64,000 bases of DNA from Microbispora sp. NBC_01189 (GTDB lineage Bacteria; Actinomycetota; Actinomycetes; Streptosporangiales; Streptosporangiaceae). Under the pieces are notes generated by a model. The model worked only from the letters and a program-made list of their open reading frames with translations, did no database searches and was not told the DNA's origin. Both the position numbers and the translations under genes were made by a program. Location: the NCBI RefSeq assembly GCF_036010665.1, contig NZ_CP108581.1, positions 4,135,501 to 4,199,500 on the forward strand, in the 5' to 3' direction. Numbering within the stretch: the stretch's first letter is position 1; each line of letters begins with the position of its first letter. Of this stretch, positions 9,501 through 17,615 are shown piece by piece.

Positions 9501-11504
9501 GGCGGCCGACGGGTCCTCGCGGCTGACGTCGCGCAGCGGGGCGAGCGCGCGGGCCAGGCGCTCGGCCCAGGACGGCGAGACCCGGTCGGCGCGGATGCCC
9601 GTGATCGGGTCGAGGCCGCCGCCGTGGAGCCGTACGCCGCCCGCGGCGTCGCAGGACACGACCGTCGCGCACTCCTCGGGCAGCAGCCGCTCGTCGTCGT
9701 CGATCGCGATCGTGTAGACCCCCGCCCGGGGGCCCTGCCGCAGCACCTGCGGCATGCCGGGCAGGCCGCGCAGCACCTGCGCGCCGTCGAGCACGACGAG
9801 CACGTCGAACGGCCGCTCGTCGTAGGTCGTGAAGGCCGGCTCGGCGGGCCGGTTCCCGCCGCGCCCCAGGTCGTCCCAGCCCGCCGGGCCGCCCGACAGG
9901 CGGGCGCCGCGCGGCGCCCCGGGGTAGGGGCCGGAGCCGTTCTCGGTGTCGAGCCGTTCGGCGACCAGGGCCGCGAGCTCGGCGACGCGCCGGGCGGCGG
10001 CCTCGGGGTCGGCGCCGACGAGCGCGGCGCAGTCGGACGACAGGGCGCCCCCGCGGGCGGCGTCCGGGGCGCAGTGCGGCAGCCAGCGGACCCAGCCCCA
10101 CTGCTCGCCGCCGTCGGCGTTGGCCGACAGCACCACGACGGCGAGGTCGCGCGGGCTGTGCAGGGCGGCGGCCTGGCCGACGAGCCACCGGGCGCAGCCG
10201 AGGGCCACCTCCCGCGGCCCGGTCAGACCCGCGACGCCGAGGCGGCGCATGACGAGCGCGACCGGCACGTCGTGGCAGACCGGCGGCTCCCGCCGGGTCG
10301 CGTCGGGGGGAGTGCCGGTCTCCGGCTCGAACTCCAGGTCGGCGGGCAGGTCGGCCAGCCCTATCCGCAGCCGAAGCGCGTCCTGGTCGTGCACCCGGCG
10401 CTCCCAGAGGCGGCGGCGCGGTCCGGTCGCGGTGAGCAGCACCTCGGCGGGGTCGGGGGCGCCCTGGCGGCGGGCCTCCTCGTCCTGCCGCACCGCGCGG
10501 GCCACCTCCGCCTCGAAGGCGGCCGTGCGTTCGCGGTACGCCTTGACCGCCTGGCGGTGCTTCTTCCTGCCGTGCCTGCGGTCGCTCACCCACTGGCCGA
10601 TCATGATGAGCGGCGTCATGAACGCGATCAGTAGGTAGTACCACGTGTGGGTGACGAGGGCCATGACCACGCCGAGGACGGCCGGCAGTATCGCGGCCAG
10701 CAGCTGCAGCCGCATGCCCTCGCCGCGCTTCGGCTCGGCCGGGACGGTGAACCGCCGCTGCCGCTCGGGCCGCTGCAGGCGCGGCGGCCGGTTGTAGGCG
10801 AGGCCGCCGTCCGGCAGCGCGTCGAGGTGGGCGTCCGGGGGCCGCACCGGGCCCAGGGACAGCACGGAGCCGCCGCAGGAGAGCATGCCGCCCGCGGGCC
10901 ACTCGACCGCCTCGGTGACCGGCTCGCCGTCCAGCCGGGCGACCGGTTCGCCGGCGGACGCCAGTCTGTCGGGAGCGGGTCCGGCGGGCTCCACGGTGGC
11001 CGTTCCCAGGGCGAGCCGGACGACCAGCGCGACCGGCGGCATCCTCGGATCGGGCACCGAGATCGCGCAGGCGGGGTCGGCGCCGACGGTGTGCGCGCCG
11101 AGCCCGATCCGGTGGACCACCCCCGCGCCGGGCCCGCCCACCACGCGCACCTCCGCCGGGCCGCCGGGCTCCTCGGTCACCGTGGCGGCCGCGGCGTGCC
11201 CGTCCAGGGCCACGAGGTCGCCGTCCCGCAGCAGGCCGAACACGACCGCGTCGGGGTCGAGCGGCCGGCCGTCCACCCAGAGCCGCGTCTCCTGACCGGG
11301 GGCGGGCACGGCGGGCCGGTCCCGGTCCATGTCGTACGGCGCGCGGGCGCGCGGGAGCCGTACGACGTTGGCGGGCCGGGCGGACGCGCCCTCCAGCGTG
11401 GCGGTGAGAGCGCCGGTGAGGGCGGCGACCGTGGCGGTCCCGTCTCCCTCGACCAGCACGTCGCGATGGCCGTGCTCGGTGACCACGGTGAGCGTAACCC
11501 GCAT
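6567..11504 (-). CDS. eccC: FHA-FtsK/SpoIIIE ATPase of type VII secretion (EccC/EssC-like)
   Basis: The protein has 1645 residues from the ATG at 11504, which has GGGAG upstream. An alternative ATG 18 codons earlier gives an unconserved leader. Domains: an N-terminal FHA-like region (about 100-200); two membrane helices (about 263-305, LLAAILPAVLGVVMALV); then three FtsK-type ATPase domains. The first has an intact Walker A (GTTGAGKSE, near 720) and Walker B (LVLIIDEFAAL). The second (GARSGRSSALRT, near 1112) and third (PPRSGRSSTLVT, near 1451) carry Arg where Walker A has Lys. FHA plus three ATPase domains is the EssC-type layout. It is inferred to recognise and export WXG100 proteins such as the one at 6117. 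EccB, EccD, EccE and mycosin genes are absent from this window. Confidence 0.92.
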   Translation of the reverse strand: MRVTLTVVTEHGHRDVLVEGDGTATVAALTGALTATLEGASARPANVVRLPRARAPYDMDRDRPAVPAPGQETRLWVDGRPLDPDAVVFGLLRDGDLVALDGHAAAATVTEEPGGPAEVRVVGGPGAGVVHRIGLGAHTVGADPACAISVPDPRMPPVALVVRLALGTATVEPAGPAPDRLASAGEPVARLDGEPVTEAVEWPAGGMLSCGGSVLSLGPVRPPDAHLDALPDGGLAYNRPPRLQRPERQRRFTVPAEPKRGEGMRLQLLAAILPAVLGVVMALVTHTWYYLLIAFMTPLIMIGQWVSDRRHGRKKHRQAVKAYRERTAAFEAEVARAVRQDEEARRQGAPDPAEVLLTATGPRRRLWERRVHDQDALRLRIGLADLPADLEFEPETGTPPDATRREPPVCHDVPVALVMRRLGVAGLTGPREVALGCARWLVGQAAALHSPRDLAVVVLSANADGGEQWGWVRWLPHCAPDAARGGALSSDCAALVGADPEAAARRVAELAALVAERLDTENGSGPYPGAPRGARLSGGPAGWDDLGRGGNRPAEPAFTTYDERPFDVLVVLDGAQVLRGLPGMPQVLRQGPRAGVYTIAIDDDERLLPEECATVVSCDAAGGVRLHGGGLDPITGIRADRVSPSWAERLARALAPLRDVSREDPSAALPDAVRLLDLLDVSPDPAGLAERQGRTTRALIGVGPEGPFEVDLSRDGPHALVAGTTGAGKSELLQTLICSLAVVNRPDEMTFVLIDYKGGAAFKECVRLPHTVGMVSDLDGHLTQRALSSLAAEIRRRERLLLDAGAKDIEDYQRSRGATWVLGTGGVRRARGGGIFAAPVPESAGNNRDLPPLPRLVLIIDEFAALVAELPDFVDGLVDIARRGRSLGIHLILATQRPGGVVTADIQANTSLRIALRVTDARESGDVIDVPDAAHISRATPGRCYVRAGSSTPVAVQTARIGGRTPHARVRGNGTADGGAEDLRVLDLPWPALGRPLPAPPAQAGSGSDLALLVDALLEAGNGLPRQPSPWLPPLPDRVVLDVEAAAAGRSGTGRSGTERSGSDPLDGGALTAAPPYRPGIEEVPPLPYGVTDLPWRQDRRALTLDPRHGGHLLIAGGARSGRSSALRTIAGSIAAGASPEDVHVHAVDCGSGALLPLVALPHCGAVVTRDQMDRVERLLTRLRAEVGRRQHLLAEAGYASLAEARGAARSRAGTRPPAARDRSGVGALPWMVLLLDRWEGYVAAFENYDYGRLVDAMLQLLREGPAVGLRAVVTSDRSGLIGQISTVFDDRLVLRLADPADYGLAGLPVRNLPTSMPPGRALSVGDHGLVESQFALLGDDPSGPAQVAVLQDLARTAATRFGGTTEGATGGGTGGGTGAAGDGGEAARAWAWPSEPPLRVDALPMRITAEQTMDLAPAFEPPSALWALLGAGGDALTPLGVDLQGQGPAAVIAGPPRSGRSSTLVTAARSLLGRGTPVLVVTPRRSPLRDLAGASGVLAVLDGNARSVTGGGADEFGGLPGALDPLALVSGHERYAVVVDDAELISPDSPLGLALDEILRTGRDGEHGLLVAGTTGDLATAYRGFAAEARKGRTGLLLNVQSPADGDLFTVRLPRGAVGGPPGRGLLVISGSATPIQAAVPQSR

Positions 11505-12030
11505 GCGCAGACTCCCAGACGGCGGTGGTGCGGCGGAGAACTCCGGAAAGCGTTTCATCCCGGGGCGTTCCAGTGAAGATCTTCGCCGAGGTCCGCTCCG
11601 GTGCCGCCCCGCGTCCGGCTGTTCTCCCGCGGGACACCGTAGCCGCGCGCACGCCGCTCATCTGGGCGTTTCCCGGAATAGGTAAAAGCGCCTGTCATCA
11701 GGCGACGTGTGGCGGACCGGGAGACATGTCCGGCACGGCCCCGGCTGCGCTTCGTGAGATGCGGCTGTGAACGATGTGACAAGTGGGGAAGAAGTGGTCA
11801 GTTCCTATCACGAAATGTCGGGATAGTAAACCCTTGTGTCGATATGGCGATAGATCGACTCCCGTTGACAGGCGTATTCCTAACGGATAAGCATGGGTCG
11901 CCACTTCGCGCCACTTATGGCGGCGGGAGCTGGCCATAATGGAGTGAATTCGGAGCACCGGTAAGACCGTAATTACAATCAAGCGGCCCGAAAACAGAAG
12001 GGGCGCCGTCATCCTGGGGGTCCCCCGCCC
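11505..12030. other. non-coding divergent region upstream of the Tad pilus operon
   Basis: About 525 bases lie between the divergent FtsK-type ATPase and the pilus operon. The central part (11770-11960) is clearly AT-richer than the genes. Short open frames here lack family features and codon bias and are taken as chance. The stretch probably holds promoters for both directions. Confidence 0.5.
11865..11893 (+). promoter_or_regulatory. putative sigma-70-type promoter of the Tad operon
   Basis: TTGACA (11865-11870) is followed after 17 bases by TAAGCA (11888-11893). The -35 is perfect and the -10 has the TA start of actinobacterial -10 elements but lacks the final T. It lies about 140 bases before the first pilus gene. 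Untested. Confidence 0.35.
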
Positions 12031-12714
12031 ATGAGGATCAGCGAGAAGACGCCGCAGGACGCTCGCGCGGCCGCGCGGCCCGGCCTGTCCGGGCCGGCCT
12101 CCCGCAAGCTGCCCGTCCCGCCGAGGGAGCGCAAGCCCGCCCTCGCCGCGCTCGCCGTCCTCCTCATCCTGGGCGGCGCGCTGGCCACCACCCTCCTGGT
12201 CATGCGCAGCGGCGACCGCGTCTCGGCCGTGCAGGTCACCCAGCAGGTGGGCGCCGGACAGCTCATCCCGGCATCGGCCCTGAGAGAGGTGCAGATCGCC
12301 GACACCGGCATCGACTACGTCGCCTACCGCTACAAGGACGAGGTGGCCAAGACGTACGCCGCGGTGACGCTGTTGCCGGGCACGCTGCTCACCCAGCAGA
12401 TGACCGCGAACTCGACCGACCAGGTCGGCCCGGCCAAGGCCAAGGTCGGCCTCTCGCTCAAGGCGGGGCAGATGCCCTCCGACCTCAGATGGAGCGAGAT
12501 CGTCCAGGTGGTCTACGTGCCCACGGCCGGTCGCGGCTCCGCGACCACCCAGCAGAAGGTGCTGACGACCGCCGCCCGCGTGGTGAACATCTCCACCGGA
12601 CGGTCCGGCGGCGGGCTGGTCACGATCGTCGTCGACACCACGGTCGCGCCGACGATCGCGCAGTACGCCTCCAGCGGGGAGATCGCGCTCATCTCGCTTC
12701 CGGGGGTCAAGTGA
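12031..12714 (+). CDS. SAF-domain Flp pilus assembly protein (CpaB/RcpC-like)
   Basis: The protein has 227 residues: a short cytoplasmic Arg/Pro-rich start, one membrane helix (ALAALAVLLILGGALATTLLV, about residues 37-57), and an extracytoplasmic SAF-like domain (QVTQQVGAGQLIPASALREVQIAD, about 67-130). CpaB/RcpC proteins carry SAF domains and support assembly or secretion of Flp pili. The usual actinobacterial version is this short form. It is the first gene of a tightly packed operon, and its stop is one base from the next start. The annotation rests on topology, domain type and operon context. Confidence 0.8.
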   Translation: MRISEKTPQDARAAARPGLSGPASRKLPVPPRERKPALAALAVLLILGGALATTLLVMRSGDRVSAVQVTQQVGAGQLIPASALREVQIADTGIDYVAYRYKDEVAKTYAAVTLLPGTLLTQQMTANSTDQVGPAKAKVGLSLKAGQMPSDLRWSEIVQVVYVPTAGRGSATTQQKVLTTAARVVNISTGRSGGGLVTIVVDTTVAPTIAQYASSGEIALISLPGVK

Positions 12715-12715
12715 C

Positions 12716-13519
12716 GTGGCGCTGATCGTGCTCGCTGCCGACAAGGGGGCGCCCGGAGTGACCACCGCGGCGACGGCCCTCGGCGCGGTGTGGCCCCGCC
12801 CGGTGCTGCTCGCCGAGTGTGATCCGTCCGGCGGCGACCTCGCCTACCGCCTGCCCGGGGCCGACGGGAGCGTTCTCAACCCCGGCCGCGGCCTGCTCAG
12901 CCTCGGCGCGGTCGCGCGGCGCGGGCTCCACACCGATCTCGTGTACGAGCACACGCAGAAGCTCGTCGGCGGCCTCGACGTGCTGGCCGGGCTGACCAGC
13001 GGCGAGCAGGCGGCGGGCCTCACCTGGCTGTGGGGGCCGCTCGGCCGGGCGTTCGCCGCCCTGCCGCAGGCCGACGTGCTCGCCGACTGCGGCCGCCTCG
13101 GGCTGCACGCCCCGATCAACGACCTCATGGCCGAGGCCGACCTGGTGGTGCTGTTCACTCGGGCCAACCTCGACCACGTCGCCCACCTGCGTGAACGGCT
13201 GTCGCTGCTCGGCCGCAAGGCCGGTGTCGTCGTCATCGCCGACCCCCGGTCGTACCGCACCTCGCTGGAGGAGATCCGGCGCATCGTGTCCGGCTGGGAC
13301 GTCGCCTTCGTCGGCGGCCTGGCGCACGACCCGAAGGGCGCGGAACTGCTGCGCGGCCAGTGGGGCGGCAAGCTCGACCGCAGCCTGCTGATCCGTACGG
13401 CGCGGGAGCTGGCCACCCGCCTCGCCACGCACCTCGCGGGCGGCGGCGAGGAGTCGCCGGCGGCGCGGCGGCAGCCGGGCGGCCGGGCCACGCGGCGGGC
13501 CCCGGAGGTGCGGTCATGA
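12716..13519 (+). CDS. CpaE/MinD-like P-loop ATPase of the Tad pilus system
   Basis: The protein has 267 residues with a GTG start one base after the previous stop codon. It opens with LIVLAADKGAPGVTTAATAL, a deviant Walker A that replaces the usual KGGxGKTT of ParA/MinD proteins and lacks the second Lys (GVTT). AECDPSGGDLAYRL follows as the Walker A'/switch-like Asp region. CpaE/TadZ proteins position the pilus machine at the cell pole, and many actinobacterial members have degenerate ATP sites. The C-terminus is Arg/Ala-rich. Its end overlaps the start of the tadA/cpaF ATPase by 4 bases (ATGA), indicating translational coupling. Confidence 0.8.
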   Translation: MALIVLAADKGAPGVTTAATALGAVWPRPVLLAECDPSGGDLAYRLPGADGSVLNPGRGLLSLGAVARRGLHTDLVYEHTQKLVGGLDVLAGLTSGEQAAGLTWLWGPLGRAFAALPQADVLADCGRLGLHAPINDLMAEADLVVLFTRANLDHVAHLRERLSLLGRKAGVVVIADPRSYRTSLEEIRRIVSGWDVAFVGGLAHDPKGAELLRGQWGGKLDRSLLIRTARELATRLATHLAGGGEESPAARRQPGGRATRRAPEVRS

Positions 13520-14835
13520 GCGCCCAGGGGCGGACCGTGGACCACGGCCTGGTGAAGCGGTTCCGGCAGGAGGTCGGCGACCGGCTGGCGCACCAGCGGC
13601 GGCTCGACCAGGCGAGCGGCCTGCCGCCGATGTCGGGGGAGGACGAACGGCAGTTCGCCCGGGCGCTGATCGCCCAGGTGCTGGAGGAGTTCGCGCGCGG
13701 CGAGATCGGCGTGGGGCGCACGCCGCCGACCGCCGAGGAGGAGGAGGGGCTCGCGGCGGGCATCCACGCCGCCCTCTTCGGCGTCGGCCGCCTCCAGCCG
13801 CTGCTGGACGACCCCGAGGTCGAGAACATCGACATCAACGGATGCGACCGGGTGTTCGTCAGCTACGCCGACGGCCAGGAGCTCATGCACGACCCCGTCG
13901 CGGAGTCGGACGAGGAGCTGGTCGAGCTGATCCAGATCCTCGCGGCGTACTCGGGCCTGTCGTCGCGGCCCTTCGACACCGCGAACCCGCAGCTCGACCT
14001 GCGCCTGCCGGACGGCTCGCGGCTCTCGGCGGTCATGGACGTCACCGTGCGGCCCGCCCTGTCGATCCGCCGCTCCCGCCTCGGCAAGGTCTTCCTCTCC
14101 GACCTCGTCGGGAACGGCACGCTCACCCCCGAGGTGGGCAGGTTCCTCACGGCCGCGGTCGCGGCGCGCAAGAACATCATGCTCGCCGGGTCGACGAACG
14201 CCGGGAAGACGACACTGCTGCGGGCGCTGGCCAACGAGATCCCGCCGACCGAGCGGCTCATCACCGTGGAACGCGCCCTTGAGCTGGGGCTGGACCAGTT
14301 TCCCGAGTTGCACCCGAACGTGGTGGCCTTCGAGCACCGCCTGCCCAACTCCGAGGGGCAGGGAGAGATCACGATGGCCGAGCTGGTGCGCCGCTCGCTG
14401 CGCATGAACCCCTCCCGGGTGATCGTGGGCGAGGTGCTGGGCGACGAGATCGTCACGATGCTGAACGCGATGACCCAGGGCAACGACGGGTCGCTGTCGA
14501 CGATCCACGCCAACTCCAGCATGGAGGTGTTCAACCGCATCGCGACCTACGCGCTGCAGGCCGTGGAGCGGCTGCCCATCGAGGCCACCCACATGCTCAT
14601 CTCCGGGGCCATCGACTTCGTGGTGTTCATCGAGAAGCGCAACGACTACCACCGGGGCGGCACACTGCGCCGCTACGTGTCCAGCGTGCGCGAGGTCACG
14701 GGCTGCGACGGGCGGGTGCTGTCCTCGGAGGTGTTCGCGACGTCGGGCGGCTACGTGGTGCCGCACGCCCCGATCTCCTGCGCGGACGAACTGGCCGCCC
14801 ACGGCTACGACCCGGCGATGGGAGCGTGGCGATGA
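13516..14835 (+). CDS. tadA: TadA/CpaF family secretion ATPase
   Basis: The protein has 439 residues from an ATG overlapping the upstream stop by 4 bases. An N-terminal helical region of about 130 residues precedes the GspE/VirB11-type ATPase. Visible motifs: DPEVENIDINGCDRVFV; Walker A AGSTNAGKTTLLRAL; the Asp-box region ITVERALELGLDQ; Walker B-like SRVIVGEVLGDE; and the His-box GNDGSLSTIHANS. This cytoplasmic hexamer powers Flp pilus assembly with TadB/TadC encoded directly downstream. Walker A is canonical, so it should be active. Length and motif order are typical for actinobacterial CpaF. Confidence 0.95.
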   Translation: MSAQGRTVDHGLVKRFRQEVGDRLAHQRRLDQASGLPPMSGEDERQFARALIAQVLEEFARGEIGVGRTPPTAEEEEGLAAGIHAALFGVGRLQPLLDDPEVENIDINGCDRVFVSYADGQELMHDPVAESDEELVELIQILAAYSGLSSRPFDTANPQLDLRLPDGSRLSAVMDVTVRPALSIRRSRLGKVFLSDLVGNGTLTPEVGRFLTAAVAARKNIMLAGSTNAGKTTLLRALANEIPPTERLITVERALELGLDQFPELHPNVVAFEHRLPNSEGQGEITMAELVRRSLRMNPSRVIVGEVLGDEIVTMLNAMTQGNDGSLSTIHANSSMEVFNRIATYALQAVERLPIEATHMLISGAIDFVVFIEKRNDYHRGGTLRRYVSSVREVTGCDGRVLSSEVFATSGGYVVPHAPISCADELAAHGYDPAMGAWR

Positions 14836-15803
14836 GCGGCCCGCTGCCCGTGCCCCCGGACCTGCTCGACCCGCTGGTGCTGCTGCCCGGCGCGATGGCC
14901 GGCGGCGGGATCTTCCTGCTCGCCCTGGCCGTGTACGGCGTGCGTCCCCGGCCCGCCGCCCCCGACGGCAGGGCGAAACGGGCGGCGCTGCTGCGCACGC
15001 TGTCCACCAGGATGGCGGTGGCCCTGATCACGGGGGTGCTGGTCCTGGTGGTGACGGGGTGGCCGGTCATCGCGGGAGGCGCCGTACTGCTGGTCATCGC
15101 CTGGCGCGGGCTCACCGGCGGCGCGGCCGAGGAGCGGACCGCGATGCGGCGGCTGGAGGGCCTCGCGGCCTGGACCGAGTCGCTACGGGACACGATCGCC
15201 GGCGCCGCGGGCCTGGAGCAGGCCATCCCGTCGTCGATCCGGGCCGCGGCCCCGACGCTGCAACCCCACCTGCGGGCGTTGGTCGACCGCCTGCACATGA
15301 GAATGCCGCTCTCGGACGCGTTGCGGATCTTCGCCGACGAGCTGGACGACACCTCCGCCGACCTCGTCGTGGCGGCGCTGATCCTCAATTCCCGGCTGCG
15401 CGGGCCGGGCCTGCGCGACGTGCTGTCGGCCCTGGCCGTCTCCGCCCGCGAGGAGCTCGACATGCGCCGCCGGGTGGAGGCCGAGCGCAGGTCCACCCGC
15501 AAGAGCGTGCAGATCGTCGTCGGCACCGCCCTCGTCTTCGCCGGCGCGCTCGTCGTGTTCAACCGGTCCTACGTGGAGGAGTACAACTCCGTGCTGGGCC
15601 AGGCCGTGCTGGTCGTCGTGGCCGGCCTGTTCGGCGCGGGCTTCGCGTGGATGCGGCGGCTCGCCCACTTCGACAAGCCCGCCCGGATCCTCGCCCCGCA
15701 TCCCCGGGCCGAGGTCTCTCAGCCGCAGACCCGCCCCCCGGCGCGGCCGGCCCCCGCCGGAGGAACCGCCGGCGGTCTCGCGGCCGAAGGGAGGACGCCG
15801 TGA
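14832..15803 (+). CDS. tadB: TadB-like type II secretion F domain membrane protein
   Basis: The protein has 323 residues from the ATG at 14832, which overlaps the tadA stop (ATGA). A GTG two codons earlier is possible. Membrane helices lie near the N-terminus (LVLLPGAMAGGGIFLLALAV; VALITGVLVLVVTGWPV) and the C-terminus (IVVGTALVFAGALVVF; AVLVVVAGLFGAGFAW), around a cytoplasmic T2SSF-type helical domain. The Pro-rich tail is unconserved. TadB and TadC form the inner-membrane platform on which TadA acts. Confidence 0.9.
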   Translation: MSGPLPVPPDLLDPLVLLPGAMAGGGIFLLALAVYGVRPRPAAPDGRAKRAALLRTLSTRMAVALITGVLVLVVTGWPVIAGGAVLLVIAWRGLTGGAAEERTAMRRLEGLAAWTESLRDTIAGAAGLEQAIPSSIRAAAPTLQPHLRALVDRLHMRMPLSDALRIFADELDDTSADLVVAALILNSRLRGPGLRDVLSALAVSAREELDMRRRVEAERRSTRKSVQIVVGTALVFAGALVVFNRSYVEEYNSVLGQAVLVVVAGLFGAGFAWMRRLAHFDKPARILAPHPRAEVSQPQTRPPARPAPAGGTAGGLAAEGRTP

Positions 15804-16822
15804 TCAACACCGTGCTCGCCGGGGTGGTGCTCGGGCTCGGGATCTTCCTGCTGCTGCGCGCGCTGTTCCCGGCCCGGCCCGGCCTGCTCGCCCGGCTCGC
15901 CGCGCTCGACCAGGCCCGCGACGGCACGAGCGTGCCACGCGCTCCCCTGATCGCCGCGGAGGAGGACGTCAGCGAGTTCCGCCGTACGCTCGGCGTCCGG
16001 CTCGCCCGTTTCTACGAGAGCCGCGGCTGGGAGGTGCGCTCGACCAAGGCCGACCTCGCGCTGCTCGGCAGGTCGTTCGAGGGCTTCCTGGCGACGAAGC
16101 TGCTGCTGGGGGTCTCCGGCCTGCTGGCGTTTCCGCTGCTGGTCGGCTGGCTCGCGCTGATGGGGTGGGGGGGCTCGCTGCAGGTGCCACTGTGGTCGGC
16201 CCTGGTCGTCAGCGTGGTCTTCTTCCTGCTGCCCGACCTGCAGCTCAAGCGGGACGCCGCCGAACGGCGCGGGGACTTCCGGCACGCCGTGGGGGCCTTC
16301 CTCGACCTCGTGGCGATGAACCTCGCAGGCGGCCGGGGCGTCCCGGAGGCGCTGATGATGGCCGTCTCCGTCGGCAGCCCCGCCGCCGCGCCCGGCGCGC
16401 TCAACGGGACCCTGAACGGCGCCTCGACCGGCACCGGGAGTGGCGCCGGGAGCGGCGCCGGGAACGCGGCCGGGCCCGCCCCCGGCGCGAACTGGGCCAT
16501 GGAGCGCATCCGCGAGGCGCTGGCGAACGCCCGGATCGTCGGCATCACCCCGTGGCAGGCACTCGGCCAGCTCGGCGACGAGATCAACGTCGACGAGCTG
16601 CGAGACCTCTCGGCCGCCCTCGGGCTGGTCGCCGACGACGGCGCCAAGGTGCGCTCGTCACTCACCGCACGGGCCGCCACCCTGCGCCGCCGCGAGCTCG
16701 CGGAGGTCGAGGGCAAGGCGGGCGAGCGGTCCCAGTCGATGCTCGTCGCCCAGCTCCTGCTGTGCGCGGGTTTCGTGATTTTCCTTACCTTTCCGGCAGC
16801 CATGAAGATGTTGGGGGCCTGA
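15800..16822 (+). CDS. tadC: TadC-like type II secretion F domain membrane protein
   Basis: The protein has 340 residues. The GTG at 15800 overlaps the tadB stop (GTGA) and has GGGAGGA upstream. There is an N-terminal helix (VLAGVVLGLGIFLLLRALF), then a pair around GVSGLLAFPLLVGWLALMGW and ALVVSVVFFLLP, a T2SSF domain (FRHAVGAFLDLVAMNLAGGRG...), and a C-terminal helix (LVAQLLLCAGFVIFLTF). An unusual Gly/Ala/Ser/Asn/Thr-rich insert of about 30 residues (NGTLNGASTGTGSGAG) interrupts the F domain between its helices. It is probably a flexible loop. Confidence 0.9.
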   Translation: MINTVLAGVVLGLGIFLLLRALFPARPGLLARLAALDQARDGTSVPRAPLIAAEEDVSEFRRTLGVRLARFYESRGWEVRSTKADLALLGRSFEGFLATKLLLGVSGLLAFPLLVGWLALMGWGGSLQVPLWSALVVSVVFFLLPDLQLKRDAAERRGDFRHAVGAFLDLVAMNLAGGRGVPEALMMAVSVGSPAAAPGALNGTLNGASTGTGSGAGSGAGNAAGPAPGANWAMERIREALANARIVGITPWQALGQLGDEINVDELRDLSAALGLVADDGAKVRSSLTARAATLRRRELAEVEGKAGERSQSMLVAQLLLCAGFVIFLTFPAAMKMLGA

Positions 16823-17046
16823 TGCTCTGGTTTCACTATCTGGTCGCCGTGCTTAACGTACGGCTCGACCGCGCCAGGACCGCTCCGTCCAGGGGAGCCT
16901 CGGCGGTCGAATGGGTGATCATCACCGCCATCATCGCCGGCGTCGCGTTCGGCCTGGCCGCGCTGATCAGGACACTGGTCGAAGGGCGGCAGGCCGACAT
17001 CGAAAACGGCTTCGGCGGTGGCGGCGGTGGCGGCGGCGGAGGATGA
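16822..17046 (+). CDS. Flp-type major pilin candidate
   Basis: The protein has 74 residues; its start overlaps the tadC stop. It has a basic leader, then RGASAVEWVIITAIIAGVAFGLAALI: Gly at -1 and Glu at +5 of a hydrophobic helix, the type IV/Flp prepilin cleavage pattern. The mature pilin would be about 47 residues ending in a run of ten glycines, as is seen in short Flp pilins of actinomycetes. It should be cleaved by a TadV/CpaA prepilin peptidase, which is not encoded in this window. Confidence 0.82.
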   Translation: MLWFHYLVAVLNVRLDRARTAPSRGASAVEWVIITAIIAGVAFGLAALIRTLVEGRQADIENGFGGGGGGGGGG

Positions 17047-17615
17047 CAAGGGTGCAGGGCGGACGCGGCCGCGGACCTCGCGGCTCCCGTCCCCGGCCAC
17101 ATGCCGCCGAGCCGCACGGACCAGGCGCCGAAGGGCCGGGCGGCTCCGTGCGACGGCGGCGTGGCGAGAAGGGCGGCGAGCGGCGGGGTGAGCGGCGGGG
17201 TGAGCGGCGGGGTGAGCGGGGCGCGGCGGTGATCGAGCTCGCCATCCTGATGCCGATCGTGCTGGCGATCGTGTTCCTGATCGTCCAGGTCGCGCTCTGG
17301 TTCCACGGCCGTCAGGTCGCCGACGCCGCCGCCCGGGAGGGCGCGCGGGTCGCCAGGGCGGCGGGCTCCTCCGACGGCTGGCAGGACGCGGCGGAGGGCA
17401 AGGCCCGGCAGATCGTGCAGGCGATCGGCCCGCAACTGCTGCGCGACGCCGAGGCGAAGGCGTGGGAGCAGGGCGACCAGCGGGGCATCGAGGTCACCGG
17501 CGACGCCGTACTCGTGGTGCCGCTGCTGCCCGAAATGGCCATCCACATCACCTCGCGCTTCGGCGGGCCCGTCGAGTGTTTCCGCCCGGACGACGGCTCG
17601 GAGGGGTGCGAATGA
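17043..17615 (+). CDS. TadE-like pseudopilin
   Basis: The protein has 190 residues, starting within the pilin stop (ATGA). It has an unusually long Arg/Gly/Glu-rich leader of about 60 residues built on repeats (GERRGERRGERRGERG, DNA unit GAGCGGCGGGGT at 17184-17219). RGAAVIELAILMPIVLAIVF follows: Gly at -1, Glu at +5, then the membrane helix, matching TadE-family pseudopilins. The soluble part (REGARVARAAGSS...) resembles other TadE proteins. It is likely a minor pilin that needs prepilin peptidase processing. Confidence 0.82.
   Translation: MTRVQGGRGRGPRGSRPRPHAAEPHGPGAEGPGGSVRRRRGEKGGERRGERRGERRGERGAAVIELAILMPIVLAIVFLIVQVALWFHGRQVADAAAREGARVARAAGSSDGWQDAAEGKARQIVQAIGPQLLRDAEAKAWEQGDQRGIEVTGDAVLVVPLLPEMAIHITSRFGGPVECFRPDDGSEGCE

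Noticed and set aside
8329..11661. Very long alternative frame inside the FtsK-type gene
   Set aside because: Arg/Pro-rich shadow caused by high GC; the real frame carries three ATPase domains and membrane helices.
11709..11939. Small Cys-containing frame upstream of the Tad operon
   Set aside because: It lies in the AT-rich promoter region, has no ribosome site and has no recognised family.
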